From the NCBI RefSeq assembly GCF_018917935.1, contig NZ_JAHLPN010000011.1:1-64000 (forward strand): a DNA stretch of 64,000 nucleotides. Direction: 5' to 3'. Positions within the stretch are counted from its first letter, which is position 1, and the number at the start of each line of letters is the position of its first letter. A model generated the notes under the pieces. It was not told the origin of the DNA. It saw only the letters and a program-made list of their open reading frames with translations, and ran no database searches. Source of the stretch: Kineothrix sp. MSJ-39. GTDB taxonomy: Bacteria > Bacillota > Clostridia > Lachnospirales > Lachnospiraceae. The translations under genes were made by a program, and so were the position numbers. This document shows positions 35,847 through 45,631 of the stretch, in pieces.

Positions 35847-35998
35847 AAACAGAAGTATAAAAAAGAATAGATGGGCATGTATGATTTTTGATAGTTTACG
35901 TTTTTAAATTGCTAATGCTCCCCGGAACTTCTCTGCTAAGATAAGTTCATCAACAAGAACACAGAGTTCTGAAAGATAAGAAAAGGAGAGATGAGTTT

Positions 35999-37372
35999 AT
36001 GAAAAACGTAAAAAAATTACTGGCACTCGGACTTGCAGTTACCATGACAGCTTCCATGCTGACAGGCTGCGGCAGCAGCAATGACGGAGCTGCAGATGCA
36101 GATGCAAAGACAGATGCAACAGACGCTGCTGCAGATACAGCGGCTGATACAGAGGCAAGCGCAGAAGGCGGCTCTGTTTACTACTTAAACTTCAAACCGG
36201 AGCAGGATCAGCAGTGGCAGGATCTGGCAGCAAAATACACAGAGGAAACAGGCGTAGATGTAACAGTTGTAACTGCAGCATCCGGCGAATATGAAACAAC
36301 ACTGATGAGTGAAATGGGCAAGAGCGGTGCTCCTACCATGTTCCAGGTAAACGGTCCTGTAGGTCTTGCAAACTGGAAAGATTACTGCTACGACCTCAAG
36401 GATTCCGCAGTATACGGCGAGCTGACAAGCGATGATTTCGCATTAAAGGATGGCGACGCAGTTGCAGGTATCGCATACGTTATCGAATCATACGGTCTTA
36501 TCACAAACAAGACATTACTTGACAAAGCAGGTTATTCCGTAGATGATATCAAGTCTTTCGCAGACTTAAAGAAGGTTGCAGAAGATATCACAGCCCGCAA
36601 AGATGAACTTGGATTTGCAGCATTTACATCAGCAGGTATGGACGGATCTTCCGACTGGAGATTCAAGACACACCTTGCAAACCTTCCGATCTACTTTGAA
36701 TATCAGGCAGACGGAATCGGCACAACAAAAGAGATCAAAGGAACATACCTTAACAACTATCGTGACATCTGGGATCTGTACATCAATAACAGCACATGTG
36801 ATCCTTCAGAACTTGCAGCAAAGACAGGTGATGACTCCAGAAATGAATTCTTAGCAAGCCAGGCAGTATTCTTCCAGAACGGTTCCTGGGAATATGGCAA
36901 TCTGACAGCAGACGGTACATTTACGGATGATGATCTTGCTATGATCCCGATCTACATCGGTGTAGGCGACGAAGCAAACCAGGGTCTCTGCACAGGTACA
37001 GAAAACTACTGGTGTGTTAACAAAGATGCAGACGCAGCAGACATCCAGGCAACACTTGATTTCATGGACTGGTGTGTAACATCTGACGAAGGCACAAAGG
37101 CAATGGGCGAAGATATGGGATTCGTTATTCCTTTCAAGAACGCTGTAGAATCTCAGAACCTGTTTGTAAAGCAGGATAAGGAAATGACAGCAGAAGGCAA
37201 GACTCCTGTTTCATGGAACTTCCCTACAATGCCATCAGAAGAGTGGAAAAACGGCGTAGGTCAGGCTCTGACAGCTTATGCGGCTGATCAGACAGATGAC
37301 AACTGGGAAGCAGTCAGATCTGCATTCGTAGACGGCTGGAAGTCAGAATACGAATTAGTTTCTCAGGAATAA
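35999..37372 (+). CDS. Maltodextrin-type ABC substrate-binding lipoprotein
   Basis: A 457-residue family-1 binding protein: signal peptide with lipobox MLTGC (Cys24), an Ala/Asp/Thr-rich linker and a two-lobed domain. Its codon usage (ACA, GCA, GTA rich) is skewed as in very highly expressed genes. The neighbouring MalFG-like permeases, glucanotransferase and phosphorylase point to maltodextrin or another alpha-glucan oligosaccharide as substrate. AAAAGGAGAGATG precedes the start. A terminator hairpin follows directly, allowing excess production over the permeases. Confidence 0.9.
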   Translation: MKNVKKLLALGLAVTMTASMLTGCGSSNDGAADADAKTDATDAAADTAADTEASAEGGSVYYLNFKPEQDQQWQDLAAKYTEETGVDVTVVTAASGEYETTLMSEMGKSGAPTMFQVNGPVGLANWKDYCYDLKDSAVYGELTSDDFALKDGDAVAGIAYVIESYGLITNKTLLDKAGYSVDDIKSFADLKKVAEDITARKDELGFAAFTSAGMDGSSDWRFKTHLANLPIYFEYQADGIGTTKEIKGTYLNNYRDIWDLYINNSTCDPSELAAKTGDDSRNEFLASQAVFFQNGSWEYGNLTADGTFTDDDLAMIPIYIGVGDEANQGLCTGTENYWCVNKDADAADIQATLDFMDWCVTSDEGTKAMGEDMGFVIPFKNAVESQNLFVKQDKEMTAEGKTPVSWNFPTMPSEEWKNGVGQALTAYAADQTDDNWEAVRSAFVDGWKSEYELVSQE

Positions 37373-37387
37373 GAGATTGTTAATAAA

Positions 37388-37420
37388 GGGCAGGCAGGAT
37401 AAGCTGCCTGCCCCTTTTTT
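37388..37420 (+). terminator. Partial terminator between binding protein and permeases
   Basis: A 10-bp stem (37388-37397 with 37404-37413) is followed by a C and six T residues. It lies inside the operon, so it probably stops most transcripts after the abundant binding protein while some read through to the permease genes. Confidence 0.85.
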
Positions 37421-37433
37421 GGAGGTAGGTACT

Positions 37434-38285
37434 ATGCATAAAGCGTTAAAACGTTATTCACCCATTTTTGTCCTGCCGACACTGCTTGCGTTTATCATCG
37501 GATTCATCATTCCGTTTGCACAGGGATTGTATCTTTCCTTTTGTAAATTCACAACAGTAGATAATGCACAGTGGGTTGGATTTGCAAACTATAATGTCAT
37601 CCTGAAGGATGCTTCATTCTTAAATTCTTTCAAATTTACAATAGTATTCGCAGTGGTATCCATTGTACTCATCAATGTGATTGCCTTTGGTCTGGCACTC
37701 CTGCTGACAAAGGAACTGCGTGGAACCAATATTTTCCGTACAGTATTTTTCATGCCAAACCTGATCGGCGGTATCGTACTTGGTTACATCTGGCAGATCC
37801 TGATCAACTGTATCCTGTCACTTGCAAGTAAACCGCTTCTGGCACTGAATTCTTCAGCCGGTTACTGGGGACTTATCATTCTGATGTGCTGGCAGCAGAT
37901 CGGATACATGATGATCATCTACATTGCGGGTCTGCAGAATGTACCGTCCGATCTTGTGGAAGCAGCTGAAATCGATGGTGCAAACGCATGGGATATCTTA
38001 TGGAAGATCAAATTACCGATGGTTATGTCATCCGTTACGATCTGTGTCTTCCTGACACTGACGAACTCCTTTAAGCTGTTCGACCAGAACCTGGCCCTCA
38101 CAGGCGGTGATCCGAACCACTCCACAGAAATGCTTGCCCTGAACATCTATCAGACGTTCTATGCGCGTGCAGGTGCACTCTTTAAGGGCTACGGACAGGC
38201 AAAGGCAGTTATATTCTGTATTTTAGTCATTGCGATTTCCATGCTTCAGTTGAAGCTTACCAAATCTAAGGAGGTGCAGCAGTAA
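37434..38285 (+). CDS. Sugar ABC permease, MalF type
   Basis: A 283-residue carbohydrate ABC permease with six predicted membrane helices. The coupling loop VEAAEIDGANAWDILWKIKLPMV is the CUT1-family EAA motif. The start at 37434 follows GGAGGTAGG; an upstream in-frame TTG at 37377 would overlap the terminator hairpin. The stop shares one base with the start of the partner permease (ATAATGA arrangement). No ATPase gene accompanies it, as usual for importers served by a shared MsmX/MsmK-type ATPase. Confidence 0.9.
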   Translation: MHKALKRYSPIFVLPTLLAFIIGFIIPFAQGLYLSFCKFTTVDNAQWVGFANYNVILKDASFLNSFKFTIVFAVVSIVLINVIAFGLALLLTKELRGTNIFRTVFFMPNLIGGIVLGYIWQILINCILSLASKPLLALNSSAGYWGLIILMCWQQIGYMMIIYIAGLQNVPSDLVEAAEIDGANAWDILWKIKLPMVMSSVTICVFLTLTNSFKLFDQNLALTGGDPNHSTEMLALNIYQTFYARAGALFKGYGQAKAVIFCILVIAISMLQLKLTKSKEVQQ

Positions 38286-39127
38286 TGAAACAGAAAAGAA
38301 AAATATCCAATATCATCTGGATCACAGTATTGACAGTTGCCTCTCTTCTCTGGTTATACCCGATCGTAATGATCCTGTTTAACTCTTTGAAGAAAGAGAC
38401 GGCGATCAGCACAAGTACGGCATTTACGCTGCCAACGTCAGAAACTTTTGCAGGTATTTCAAACTATGTAAGCTCTCTGACATCCCAGGGATTTTTAAAG
38501 AGCCTTGGCTACAGTACACTGATTACGCTTACTTCAGTAGCAGCCATTCTGATCTGCTGCTCCATGTGTGCATGGTGCATCACAAGACTGAACGGTATTT
38601 TTTCCAAGATCATCTATTATATGTGCGTCCTTTCCATGGTCGTACCGTTCCAGATGGTTATGTTTACCCTGTCCCAGACAGCAGATAAGCTGAAGCTGAA
38701 CACACCGTTTAATATCTGGGTGATTTACCTCGGATTCGGTGCGGGACTTGCGGTATTCATGTTCTGCGGTTTTGTAAAATCCATTCCGATCGAGATCGAG
38801 GAAGCTGCCATGATCGACGGCTGCAATCCACTGCAGACCTTCTTCCTTGTGGTTGTTCCGATCTTAAAGCCGACAATGATCTCTGTCGGAGTCCTCGAAG
38901 CGATGTGGGTATGGAACGATTACCTTCTGCCGACACTTGTACTGGATATCAAGAAATACAAAACGATCCCAATGCTGATCCAGTATTTCAGAGGCAGCTA
39001 CGGAAAGGTAGAAATGGGACCGATGATGGCAAGTATCATGCTGACTGTCATTCCAATCATCATTGTATACCTGTTCGGACAGAAATATATTATCAAGGGC
39101 GTAGCTGACGGTGCAGTCAAAGGCTAA
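38285..39127 (+). CDS. Sugar ABC permease, MalG type
   Basis: The 280-residue partner permease. LYPIVMILFNSLKKETAIS at the start and the coupling loop IEEAAMIDGCNPLQTFFLVVVPILKP are typical of MalG. Six membrane helices are visible. GGAGGTGCAGCAGTA precedes the ATG. The glucanotransferase gene begins 26 nt after the stop, so uptake and breakdown genes are cotranscribed. Confidence 0.9.
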   Translation: MKQKRKISNIIWITVLTVASLLWLYPIVMILFNSLKKETAISTSTAFTLPTSETFAGISNYVSSLTSQGFLKSLGYSTLITLTSVAAILICCSMCAWCITRLNGIFSKIIYYMCVLSMVVPFQMVMFTLSQTADKLKLNTPFNIWVIYLGFGAGLAVFMFCGFVKSIPIEIEEAAMIDGCNPLQTFFLVVVPILKPTMISVGVLEAMWVWNDYLLPTLVLDIKKYKTIPMLIQYFRGSYGKVEMGPMMASIMLTVIPIIIVYLFGQKYIIKGVADGAVKG

Positions 39128-39153
39128 GCGCTCTTTAGGGAAAGGATAACGAA

Positions 39154-40716
39154 ATGAGACTTAGCGGAATGCTTTTACCGATATCAGCCCTGCCTTCCAA
39201 TTATGGGATCGGCTGTTTTTCAAAGGAAGCATATGAATTTGTAGATATTTTAAAAGAATGCGGGCAGTCCCTGTGGCAGATCCTGCCACTGGGGCCGACC
39301 GGTTACGGGGATTCGCCGTACCAGTCATTTTCCACTTTCGCGGGAAATCCGTATTTTATCGATCTGGAAACACTGATCAAGGACGGACTGTTAGGCAGAC
39401 TGGAATGTGAAGGTGCGGATTTTGGGACAGGAAACACCATAGATTATGAAAAAATGTTTCATACCAGATACCGGATCCTGCATATGGCATATCAGCGGGC
39501 TGTAAAAAACGGGATCACCGAAAAAGAGGAATATCTGCATTTTGTGAAACAGCATGAGAGCTGGCTGCCTGATTACGCACTGTTCATGGCACTGAAAGAT
39601 GCCAATCACGGAAAGAGCTGGAGTGAGTGGGAAGAAGGGATCCGGGATCGGAAACCGGAAGCCATGGAAGAGGCACGTCAGAAACTGCAGGTAGACATTG
39701 GTTTCTATGAATTTGTACAGTATGAGTTTTTCAGACAGTGGGATGCCCTGAAGGGGTATGCAAATGCGCAGGGCATACAGATCATCGGCGATATTCCGAT
39801 CTACGTGGCATTTGACAGTGCGGATACATGGAGTGACACAAGACAGTTCCAGCTGGATGTAGACAATCTGCCGGTTGCAGTGGCAGGCTGTCCGCCGGAC
39901 GGCTTTTCTGCAGATGGACAGCTCTGGGGCAATCCACTCTACGACTGGGACTATCATAAACAGACAGGATACGCGTGGTGGATGCGGCGGATCGCACATT
40001 GCTTTTCGCTGTATGATATCGTCAGGATTGATCATTTCAGAGGTTTTGACGAATATTATGCAATTCCTTACGGAGAGAAAACAGCAAGAAACGGAAAATG
40101 GCAGCAGGGTCCGGGAATGGATCTGTTTCAAACGGTCAGAAAGCAGTTTGGCGATCTGCCGATTATTGCAGAAGATCTCGGTTTTCTGACAGACAGTGTG
40201 AGAAGGATGCTTGCGGAAAGCGGATATCCGGGCATGAAGGTGCTGCAATTTGCTTTTGACTCCAGGGAGGAAAGCGATTATCTGCCGCATAATTACGAGA
40301 GAAACTGTGTGGTATATACAGGCACACATGATAACAACACCGTGATGGGCTGGTATGAGGAACTGACACCGGAGGATAAAAAGCTGGCGGTTGATTATCT
40401 GCATAACGGATATACACCGAAAAAGGAAATCTACTGGGATTACATTGCGCTTGCCATGCGCAGCGTGGCAGATACGTGTATCATTCCGGTGCAGGATTAT
40501 CTGGGACTCGGAAAAGAAGCGCGGATCAATACACCATCCACACTTGGCGGGAACTGGGTGTACAGATTACCGAAAAAGACATTTGATGAGGCAAGGATAA
40601 AGAAAATCAGACGACTGACGGAGATCTGTGCACGGCTGCCAAAGGAGCAGAAGGCAGAGACAGAAGACAAAGAAGTGAAAGAAACAAAAACAACAAAGGA
40701 TACATTAGAAAGATAA
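39154..40716 (+). CDS. malQ: 4-alpha-glucanotransferase
   Basis: A 520-residue GH77 amylomaltase that transfers glucan segments between maltodextrins in the cytoplasm. It shows ISALPSNYGIGCFSKEA near the N-terminus, WQILPLGPTGYGDSPYQSFS, nucleophile Asp in YDIVRIDHFRGFDEYY, acid Glu in IIAEDLGFLT and the TGTHDNNTVMGW region. Length is usual for GH77 apart from a short charged tail (KETKTTKDTLER). It supplies longer chains to the phosphorylase encoded next. Confidence 0.95.
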   Translation: MRLSGMLLPISALPSNYGIGCFSKEAYEFVDILKECGQSLWQILPLGPTGYGDSPYQSFSTFAGNPYFIDLETLIKDGLLGRLECEGADFGTGNTIDYEKMFHTRYRILHMAYQRAVKNGITEKEEYLHFVKQHESWLPDYALFMALKDANHGKSWSEWEEGIRDRKPEAMEEARQKLQVDIGFYEFVQYEFFRQWDALKGYANAQGIQIIGDIPIYVAFDSADTWSDTRQFQLDVDNLPVAVAGCPPDGFSADGQLWGNPLYDWDYHKQTGYAWWMRRIAHCFSLYDIVRIDHFRGFDEYYAIPYGEKTARNGKWQQGPGMDLFQTVRKQFGDLPIIAEDLGFLTDSVRRMLAESGYPGMKVLQFAFDSREESDYLPHNYERNCVVYTGTHDNNTVMGWYEELTPEDKKLAVDYLHNGYTPKKEIYWDYIALAMRSVADTCIIPVQDYLGLGKEARINTPSTLGGNWVYRLPKKTFDEARIKKIRRLTEICARLPKEQKAETEDKEVKETKTTKDTLER

Positions 40717-40790
40717 CACAGCAGAAATAACAGGGAAAGAATAACACTGCAGAGGTAATCTGCAAAATAACAGAAAAAGAGGAGGCACGC

Positions 40791-43040
40791 ATGGATTTAA
40801 AGACAACTATCGAAAACCGCCTGGGCACAACGATCGCCGGAGCGGATGACAAGGCACTTTACTACGCTCTGCTCGGACTGACAAAAGAGCTTTGCAGCAA
40901 AAAGAAGCCAAATGAAGGAGACAGAAAGGTTTATTATATATCAGCAGAATTTCTGATCGGAAAACTGTTATCCAACAATCTGATCAATCTTGGCGTCTAT
41001 GAGGAAGTGAAGACGCTGCTTGCCGAAAACGGCAAGTCACTTGCACAGATCGAGGAAATCGAGCCGGAACCGTCACTTGGAAACGGCGGACTGGGCAGAC
41101 TGGCAGCCTGCTTTATCGATTCCATTGCCACACTTGGGCTGAATGGAGAAGGCATCGGACTGAATTATCATTATGGACTGTTCCAGCAGAAATTTGTGGA
41201 TCACAAGCAGCGCGAAGAAAAGAATCCGTGGATCGAAAAGGAAAGCTGGCTCACAAAGACAGACCTGCATTTTCCGGTACAGTTTAAGGACTTTACAGTA
41301 GAATCCACATTATATGACATTGATGTACCTGGATATGACAGTGGTGTCAACAAACTGCATTTATTTGATATCGATACAGTAGATGAATCACTTGTCAAAG
41401 ACGGTATTTCCTTTGATAAGAGCGATGTGAAAAAGAACCTGACGCTTTTCTTATACCCGGACGACAGTGATAAGGCAGGTCAGCTTCTGCGTATTTACCA
41501 GCAGTATTTTATGGTAAGCAGCGGTGCACAGCTCATCTTAAAGGAACTGGCAGACAAAGGGTATGATGTCAGATCTTTAAGTGATCATGTGGTGATCCAG
41601 ATCAATGACACCCATCCTTCCATGGTTATCCCGGAACTGATCCGTTTATTGCAGGAGAAGGGGGTAGACTTTGAAGAGGCTGCACAGATCGTAGCCAAAA
41701 CCTGTGCTTACACCAATCATACGATCCTCGCGGAAGCACTGGAAAAATGGCCGGTTTCTTATCTGGAGGAAGTGGTTCCGCAGCTGATGCCGATCATCCG
41801 CAAACTGGATGAAATGGCAAAAGCAAAATATCAGGATGAGCGTGTAGCGATCATTGACAAAGAAAACAGAGTTCATATGGCACATATGGATATGCATTAC
41901 GGCTTCTCCGTAAACGGTGTTGCTGCGCTGCATACAGAGATTCTGAAGAATTCTGAACTCAAGCCGTTTTATGATATTTATCCTGAAAAGTTTAACAACA
42001 AGACAAACGGTATTACATTCCGCCGCTGGCTGCTGCACTGCAATCCGGAACTGGCTGCCTATATCACGGAGCTGATCGGTGACGGCTGGAAGAAGGATGC
42101 GACAGAACTTGAAAAGCTGCTGGATTTTCAGGCGGATGAAAAGGTACTTGCCCGCTTTATAGAGATCAAGAACGGAAAGAAAGCAGATCTGAAAAATTAC
42201 CTGAAAGAAACACAGAACATTGATATCCCGGCAGATTCCGTATTTGATATCCAGATCAAGAGACTGCATGAGTATAAGAGACAGCAGATGAATGCGCTGT
42301 ATATCATTCATAAATATAAGGAGATCAAGGCGGGCAAAAAGCCGAAAACACCTGTGACCATGATCTTTGGCGCAAAGGCAGCACCTGCCTATATCCTGGC
42401 AAAGGACATCATCCATCTGATCCTCTGCCTGCAGGAGCTGATCGACAACGATCCTGAGGTAAGCCCGTATCTGAAGGTTGTCATGGTAGAGAACTACAAT
42501 GTGACAAAGGCAGAGCACCTGATCCCTGCCTGTGATATTTCCGAGCAGATCTCCCTGGCAAGTAAGGAAGCAAGCGGAACAGGCAACATGAAATTCATGT
42601 TAAACGGCGCTGTGACACTTGGTACGATGGACGGTGCAAACGTGGAGATCCATGATCTGGTCGGCGAGGACAATATTTACATCTTCGGTAAGTCCAGTGA
42701 AGAAGTCATCCGTCTGTATGATACAGCAGGCTATCATCCACAGGACTACTATGCAGATCCTGAGATCGCAGAGCTGGTAGATTTCATTGTCAGCAAGGAG
42801 CTGATCCGGATCGGCGATCCTGAAAATCTGGGCCGTTTATACAAAGAGCTTTGCAACAAAGACTGGTTTATGACACTTCTTGATATCAAAGACTATATTG
42901 CAAAGAAAGAACAGATGCTTACAGACTACGAAGACCGCATGGCATGGGCAAAGAAGATGCTCATCAATACGGCAAAAGCAGGATTCTTCTCATCCGACAG
43001 AACGATCGCGGAATACAATCGCGATATCTGGAAGCTGTAG
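40791..43040 (+). CDS. glgP: Glycogen/maltodextrin phosphorylase
   Basis: A 749-residue GT35 phosphorylase that releases glucose-1-phosphate from alpha-1,4-glucan using inorganic phosphate and PLP. Hallmarks are [48 protein letters not shown] and the PLP lysine in [16 protein letters not shown]. The protein is shorter than animal enzymes and lacks their regulatory N-terminus. AGAGGAGGCACGC precedes the start. It follows malQ by 74 nt and ends with a strong terminator. Confidence 0.95.
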   Translation: MDLKTTIENRLGTTIAGADDKALYYALLGLTKELCSKKKPNEGDRKVYYISAEFLIGKLLSNNLINLGVYEEVKTLLAENGKSLAQIEEIEPEPSLGNGGLGRLAACFIDSIATLGLNGEGIGLNYHYGLFQQKFVDHKQREEKNPWIEKESWLTKTDLHFPVQFKDFTVESTLYDIDVPGYDSGVNKLHLFDIDTVDESLVKDGISFDKSDVKKNLTLFLYPDDSDKAGQLLRIYQQYFMVSSGAQLILKELADKGYDVRSLSDHVVIQINDTHPSMVIPELIRLLQEKGVDFEEAAQIVAKTCAYTNHTILAEALEKWPVSYLEEVVPQLMPIIRKLDEMAKAKYQDERVAIIDKENRVHMAHMDMHYGFSVNGVAALHTEILKNSELKPFYDIYPEKFNNKTNGITFRRWLLHCNPELAAYITELIGDGWKKDATELEKLLDFQADEKVLARFIEIKNGKKADLKNYLKETQNIDIPADSVFDIQIKRLHEYKRQQMNALYIIHKYKEIKAGKKPKTPVTMIFGAKAAPAYILAKDIIHLILCLQELIDNDPEVSPYLKVVMVENYNVTKAEHLIPACDISEQISLASKEASGTGNMKFMLNGAVTLGTMDGANVEIHDLVGEDNIYIFGKSSEEVIRLYDTAGYHPQDYYADPEIAELVDFIVSKELIRIGDPENLGRLYKELCNKDWFMTLLDIKDYIAKKEQMLTDYEDRMAWAKKMLINTAKAGFFSSDRTIAEYNRDIWKL

Positions 43041-43095
43041 AAAGTTGTGCATGGCTGCGGCGGGCTGCTAAGCAGCGTTACCGCAATACGTGGCT

Positions 43096-43136
43096 GAAAG
43101 AAACGACACTTCTTGGGTGTCGTTTCTTTCTTTTTC
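43096..43136 (+). terminator. Terminator of the maltodextrin operon
   Basis: A perfect 14-bp stem (43096-43109 with 43117-43130) is followed by a T-rich run. The remaining gap to 43417 shows no gene. Confidence 0.92.
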
Positions 43137-43416
43137 CGGGGTAATTTGTCATGTGTGGGGAAATTTCGCCCAAAAGAGGGAAAATAGTAGTATAAGGATG
43201 AATTTGCTGAATGCTGAAAAGAATATTTCGCCTCAAAATGCAAGACGCGGCGAAAATGTATGAAGTTTTCAGTAGATGTCGCTGCGAACAAGCTTTCTTG
43301 TGAATTTTGAAAGGAAAAACAGTGTATCTAGGACGAGATGCACAAAAAATGTATGAAATTTTCATAAAAAAGTACGAAAGAAGTTTCTGTTCATTAGTAG
43401 AAATCTCTAAAATGTT
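43137..43416. other. Noncoding gap after glgP
   Basis: AT-rich sequence without a supported gene. TATGAAGTTTTC (43259) and TATGAAATTTTC (43351) form a near repeat about 92 nt apart. No ribosome site precedes the few short frames here. Confidence 0.4.
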
Positions 43417-43417
43417 A

Positions 43418-43426
43418 TGGTATACT
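43418..43426 (+). promoter_or_regulatory. Extended -10 promoter of the SHOCT protein gene
   Basis: TGGTATACT is an extended -10 element (TGn plus TATACT at 43421-43426) without a clear -35 box. Transcription from about 43433 would exclude the ATG at 43417 and support the start at 43510. Confidence 0.5.
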
Positions 43427-43509
43427 GTATTTTGAATAGTGTAAAACTTCCACAGGCAGATTTCTTTGTGAGACAGTTAATACAAATACTGGAAATAGGG
43501 GCGAATGAC

Positions 43510-45015
43510 ATGCAGGAAAATGTAGGAATGGAAGCTGCAAGAAAAGCAGCAGAAGAAGCAGCAAGAAAGGCGGCTGCAGCAGCAATTAAAAATACACCGG
43601 AGCAGGCTGCACCAAAGAAAGAACAGGCTGCGGGTGATGATAACAGCATTAAATCAGCAGAGGACGCGATCAGACAGACTGCCGGACTGAATGCAAAGAA
43701 AGCAGCGATCGAGTCCGCTTTCAGAATTGCGGATGAGGCAGCAAGAAAGGCAGCACATGATGTAACAGAAAGTACTTCTTCCGAGAAAGATCCGACAAGA
43801 AGAGCGTTGGAAGAAGAGACAATCCGTAAAGCAGCCAGTGAGCACACAAGAAAGATCGCAGAGGAAACAGCCCGAAAGCTTTCCGAAGAGAATATCAAGA
43901 AAGCACAGGAGTTTGCAAAGCAATCTGATGAGCGTGTAAAGAAGCTGAAAGAAGAAGTTGCCAAAAAGACAGAGGCAGAAGGCAAGCAGGCTGTAGAAGC
44001 AACTGTCAAAGCTGCTGATCTGAAAGCAAAGCAGACGGTAACAGAGAAGGTACAGCAGGCAGAAGCAGATGCCAAGAAGATGGTAGATGAAGCACTGCGT
44101 AAAGCACAGGAAGAAGCCAAGAAAATGGTGGAAGCTGCAAAGGCAAAGGCAGAAGAAGAAGCGCAGAAGCAGGTTGCTGATACACGCAAGAAGGCAGAAG
44201 AGCAGGCAGCAGCTGCAGTAGAAGCAGCAGTGACAAAGGCAGGCACAGATGCAAGAGCAAAAGAAGTGGAAGCAGCTAAGGCTGAGGATGCCAAGAATGT
44301 ACGTGCAGTAGAAGAGTATGTTCAGAAAGAAGCATCTGCTGCAGCTTTGAAGTTTGCCAAGGATGCTATTGTAAAGATGGAAGAAGAGAAGATCCGTCGT
44401 GCAGAGGAAGAAAAGGCAAGACTGGCAGCAGAAGAGAAAGCACGTAAAGAAGCAGAAGAGCGCGCAAAGAGAGAAGCAGAAGAAGCAGAAAAGCGTAGAA
44501 TAGAAGAAGAAAAACGCCGCAAGGAACAGGAAGCAAGAGAAAAGGCAGAAGCTGCTGAGAAGGCAAGAAAAGCAGCAGAAGCACTTCAGTTCCGCAAATA
44601 TGAAGAAGAAGCAAAGAGACAACAGCAGGCAGCAGCTGCAAAGGCAGCAGCACAGGGTCAGGCTCCTGCACAGGAACCTGCTAAAACAGTAGATGCAGCC
44701 GCAGCCGCAGCAGTAGCAGCCATGAAACAGGGACAGCCGCAGGCACAGCCAAAACCGGCTCCTGCACCTGCTCCGGCTCCTGCCGAGAAACCACAGCAGA
44801 CCGCATCTGCAGCCGCAGCTGCAGCCGCTGCTGCAGCAGCATCACAGGCAGCAGCCAAGAGTGCATCTACATCTGATGGCGCAGGAAAGACAATGTCATT
44901 GGATGAATTCCAGAAGGCAGCCATGAAGCTGAAGATCTTACTGGACAACGGTATTATTTCTCAGGCAGAGTTCGATGAAGAGAAAAAGCGTCTCGTAGAT
45001 TCCATGCAGCTTTAA
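43510..45015 (+). CDS. Ala/Glu/Lys-rich coiled-coil protein with C-terminal SHOCT domain
   Basis: A 501-residue protein of unknown function. Residues 1-380 are almost entirely charged, alanine-rich helix of the kind that forms long coiled coils (EEKARKEAEERAKREAEEAE style). A proline/alanine/glutamine linker follows (PAPAPAPAPAEKPQQ), then an alanine-rich stretch, and a C-terminal SHOCT motif (AMKLKILLDNGIISQAEFDEEKKRLV). SHOCT domains are small oligomerisation or membrane-associated tails. No signal peptide or membrane helix is seen. AGGGGCG lies before the ATG. Low complexity could mimic TolA or IgA-protease families, so those matches should not be trusted. Confidence 0.7.
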   Translation: MQENVGMEAARKAAEEAARKAAAAAIKNTPEQAAPKKEQAAGDDNSIKSAEDAIRQTAGLNAKKAAIESAFRIADEAARKAAHDVTESTSSEKDPTRRALEEETIRKAASEHTRKIAEETARKLSEENIKKAQEFAKQSDERVKKLKEEVAKKTEAEGKQAVEATVKAADLKAKQTVTEKVQQAEADAKKMVDEALRKAQEEAKKMVEAAKAKAEEEAQKQVADTRKKAEEQAAAAVEAAVTKAGTDARAKEVEAAKAEDAKNVRAVEEYVQKEASAAALKFAKDAIVKMEEEKIRRAEEEKARLAAEEKARKEAEERAKREAEEAEKRRIEEEKRRKEQEAREKAEAAEKARKAAEALQFRKYEEEAKRQQQAAAAKAAAQGQAPAQEPAKTVDAAAAAAVAAMKQGQPQAQPKPAPAPAPAPAEKPQQTASAAAAAAAAAAASQAAAKSASTSDGAGKTMSLDEFQKAAMKLKILLDNGIISQAEFDEEKKRLVDSMQL

Positions 45016-45050
45016 AAGGTAAAATAGGAAATAGAAATAAGAAGTGTTTG

Positions 45051-45083
45051 AGAGCACCTGTCGATAGACAGGTGCTCTTTTTG
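45051..45083 (+). terminator. Terminator of the SHOCT protein gene
   Basis: A perfect 12-bp stem (45051-45062 with 45067-45078, loop GATA) and a run of T residues. Repeat R copy 2 begins in the T-tract. Confidence 0.93.
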
Positions 45084-45173
45084 TTATGGAGACGAGGAAA
45101 ATGCACGCATTTATGCGATGCATTTGGCGACCGCTAATCAGAGCGAGATTCGAAGAGTGTATCTCGTCTCTGT
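45082..45173 (+). repeat. Structured repeat R, copy 2
   Basis: The second 92-nt copy. The 3' hairpin is CGAGAT (45144-45149) with ATCTCG (45161-45166). The competing outer helix GAGACGAG (45089-45096) with CTCGTCTC (45163-45170) is a perfect 8-bp match here. It sits between a terminator and the promoter of the PadR operon. Confidence 0.85.
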
Positions 45174-45234
45174 GTATGAGAAAGAGTACTTTGTCAGCGT
45201 GATCCGTAATTTTTACTAAATATATAATATAGTG

Positions 45235-45283
45235 TTGACAAATAATATTATATGACGTATAGTATTACAAAAGATATAATACT
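45235..45283 (+). promoter_or_regulatory. Promoter and probable operator of the PadR operon
   Basis: TTGACA (45235-45240) and TATAGT (45258-45263) have a 17-nt spacer. An inverted repeat AGTATTA (45261-45267) N9 TAATACT (45277-45283) overlaps the -10 box and start site, where an autoregulating PadR repressor would be expected to bind. The palindrome is seen; the binding protein is inferred. Confidence 0.7.
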
Positions 45284-45304
45284 ACATGGAAAGGAGTAAT
45301 GCAT

Positions 45305-45631
45305 ATGGTATTCAATACAGGAGCAGCGCTTTTAGATGCGATCGTGCTTGCTGTTGTAGATAAAGAAGAGATCGGTACCTATGGCTACCGGATCACACAG
45401 GATGTCCGTCAGGTACTCGAGATATCAGAATCCACGTTGTATCCGGTTCTGAGGCGGTTGCAGAAAAGCGGATTTCTGGAAGTTTATGACAGAGAATGTG
45501 CAGGCAGGAACCGACGGTATTATAAGACGACAGCGATCGGTAAGGCGCAGCTTTCCGAGTACAGGAAAGAATGGCTGGGATATGCCGAAAAAATAACTTC
45601 GATTTTTGAGGGAGGCAAGAAGGATGAATAA
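45305..45631 (+). CDS. PadR family transcriptional regulator
   Basis: A 108-residue winged-helix repressor of the PadR family: LDAIVLAVVDKEEIGTYGYRITQDV, ISESTLYPVLRRLQKSGFLEVYD and RYYKTTAIGKAQL are the canonical recognition-helix and wing segments. The second of two ATGs (45305) is chosen because GGAG lies nine bases ahead; the first at 45299 is too close. It overlaps the DUF1700 gene by 8 nt. Such PadR/DUF1700 pairs control envelope-stress modules in Firmicutes. It probably represses its own operon. Confidence 0.9.
   Translation: MVFNTGAALLDAIVLAVVDKEEIGTYGYRITQDVRQVLEISESTLYPVLRRLQKSGFLEVYDRECAGRNRRYYKTTAIGKAQLSEYRKEWLGYAEKITSIFEGGKKDE

Noticed and set aside
43417-43509. Upstream start of the SHOCT protein
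   Set aside because: The ATG at 43417 overlaps a likely extended -10 element and lacks a ribosome site.
43407-44622. Long minus-strand frames over the coiled-coil gene (Ser/Ala/Cys/Phe-rich)
   Set aside because: They arise from the repetitive GCA/GAA codons of the SHOCT protein read backwards.
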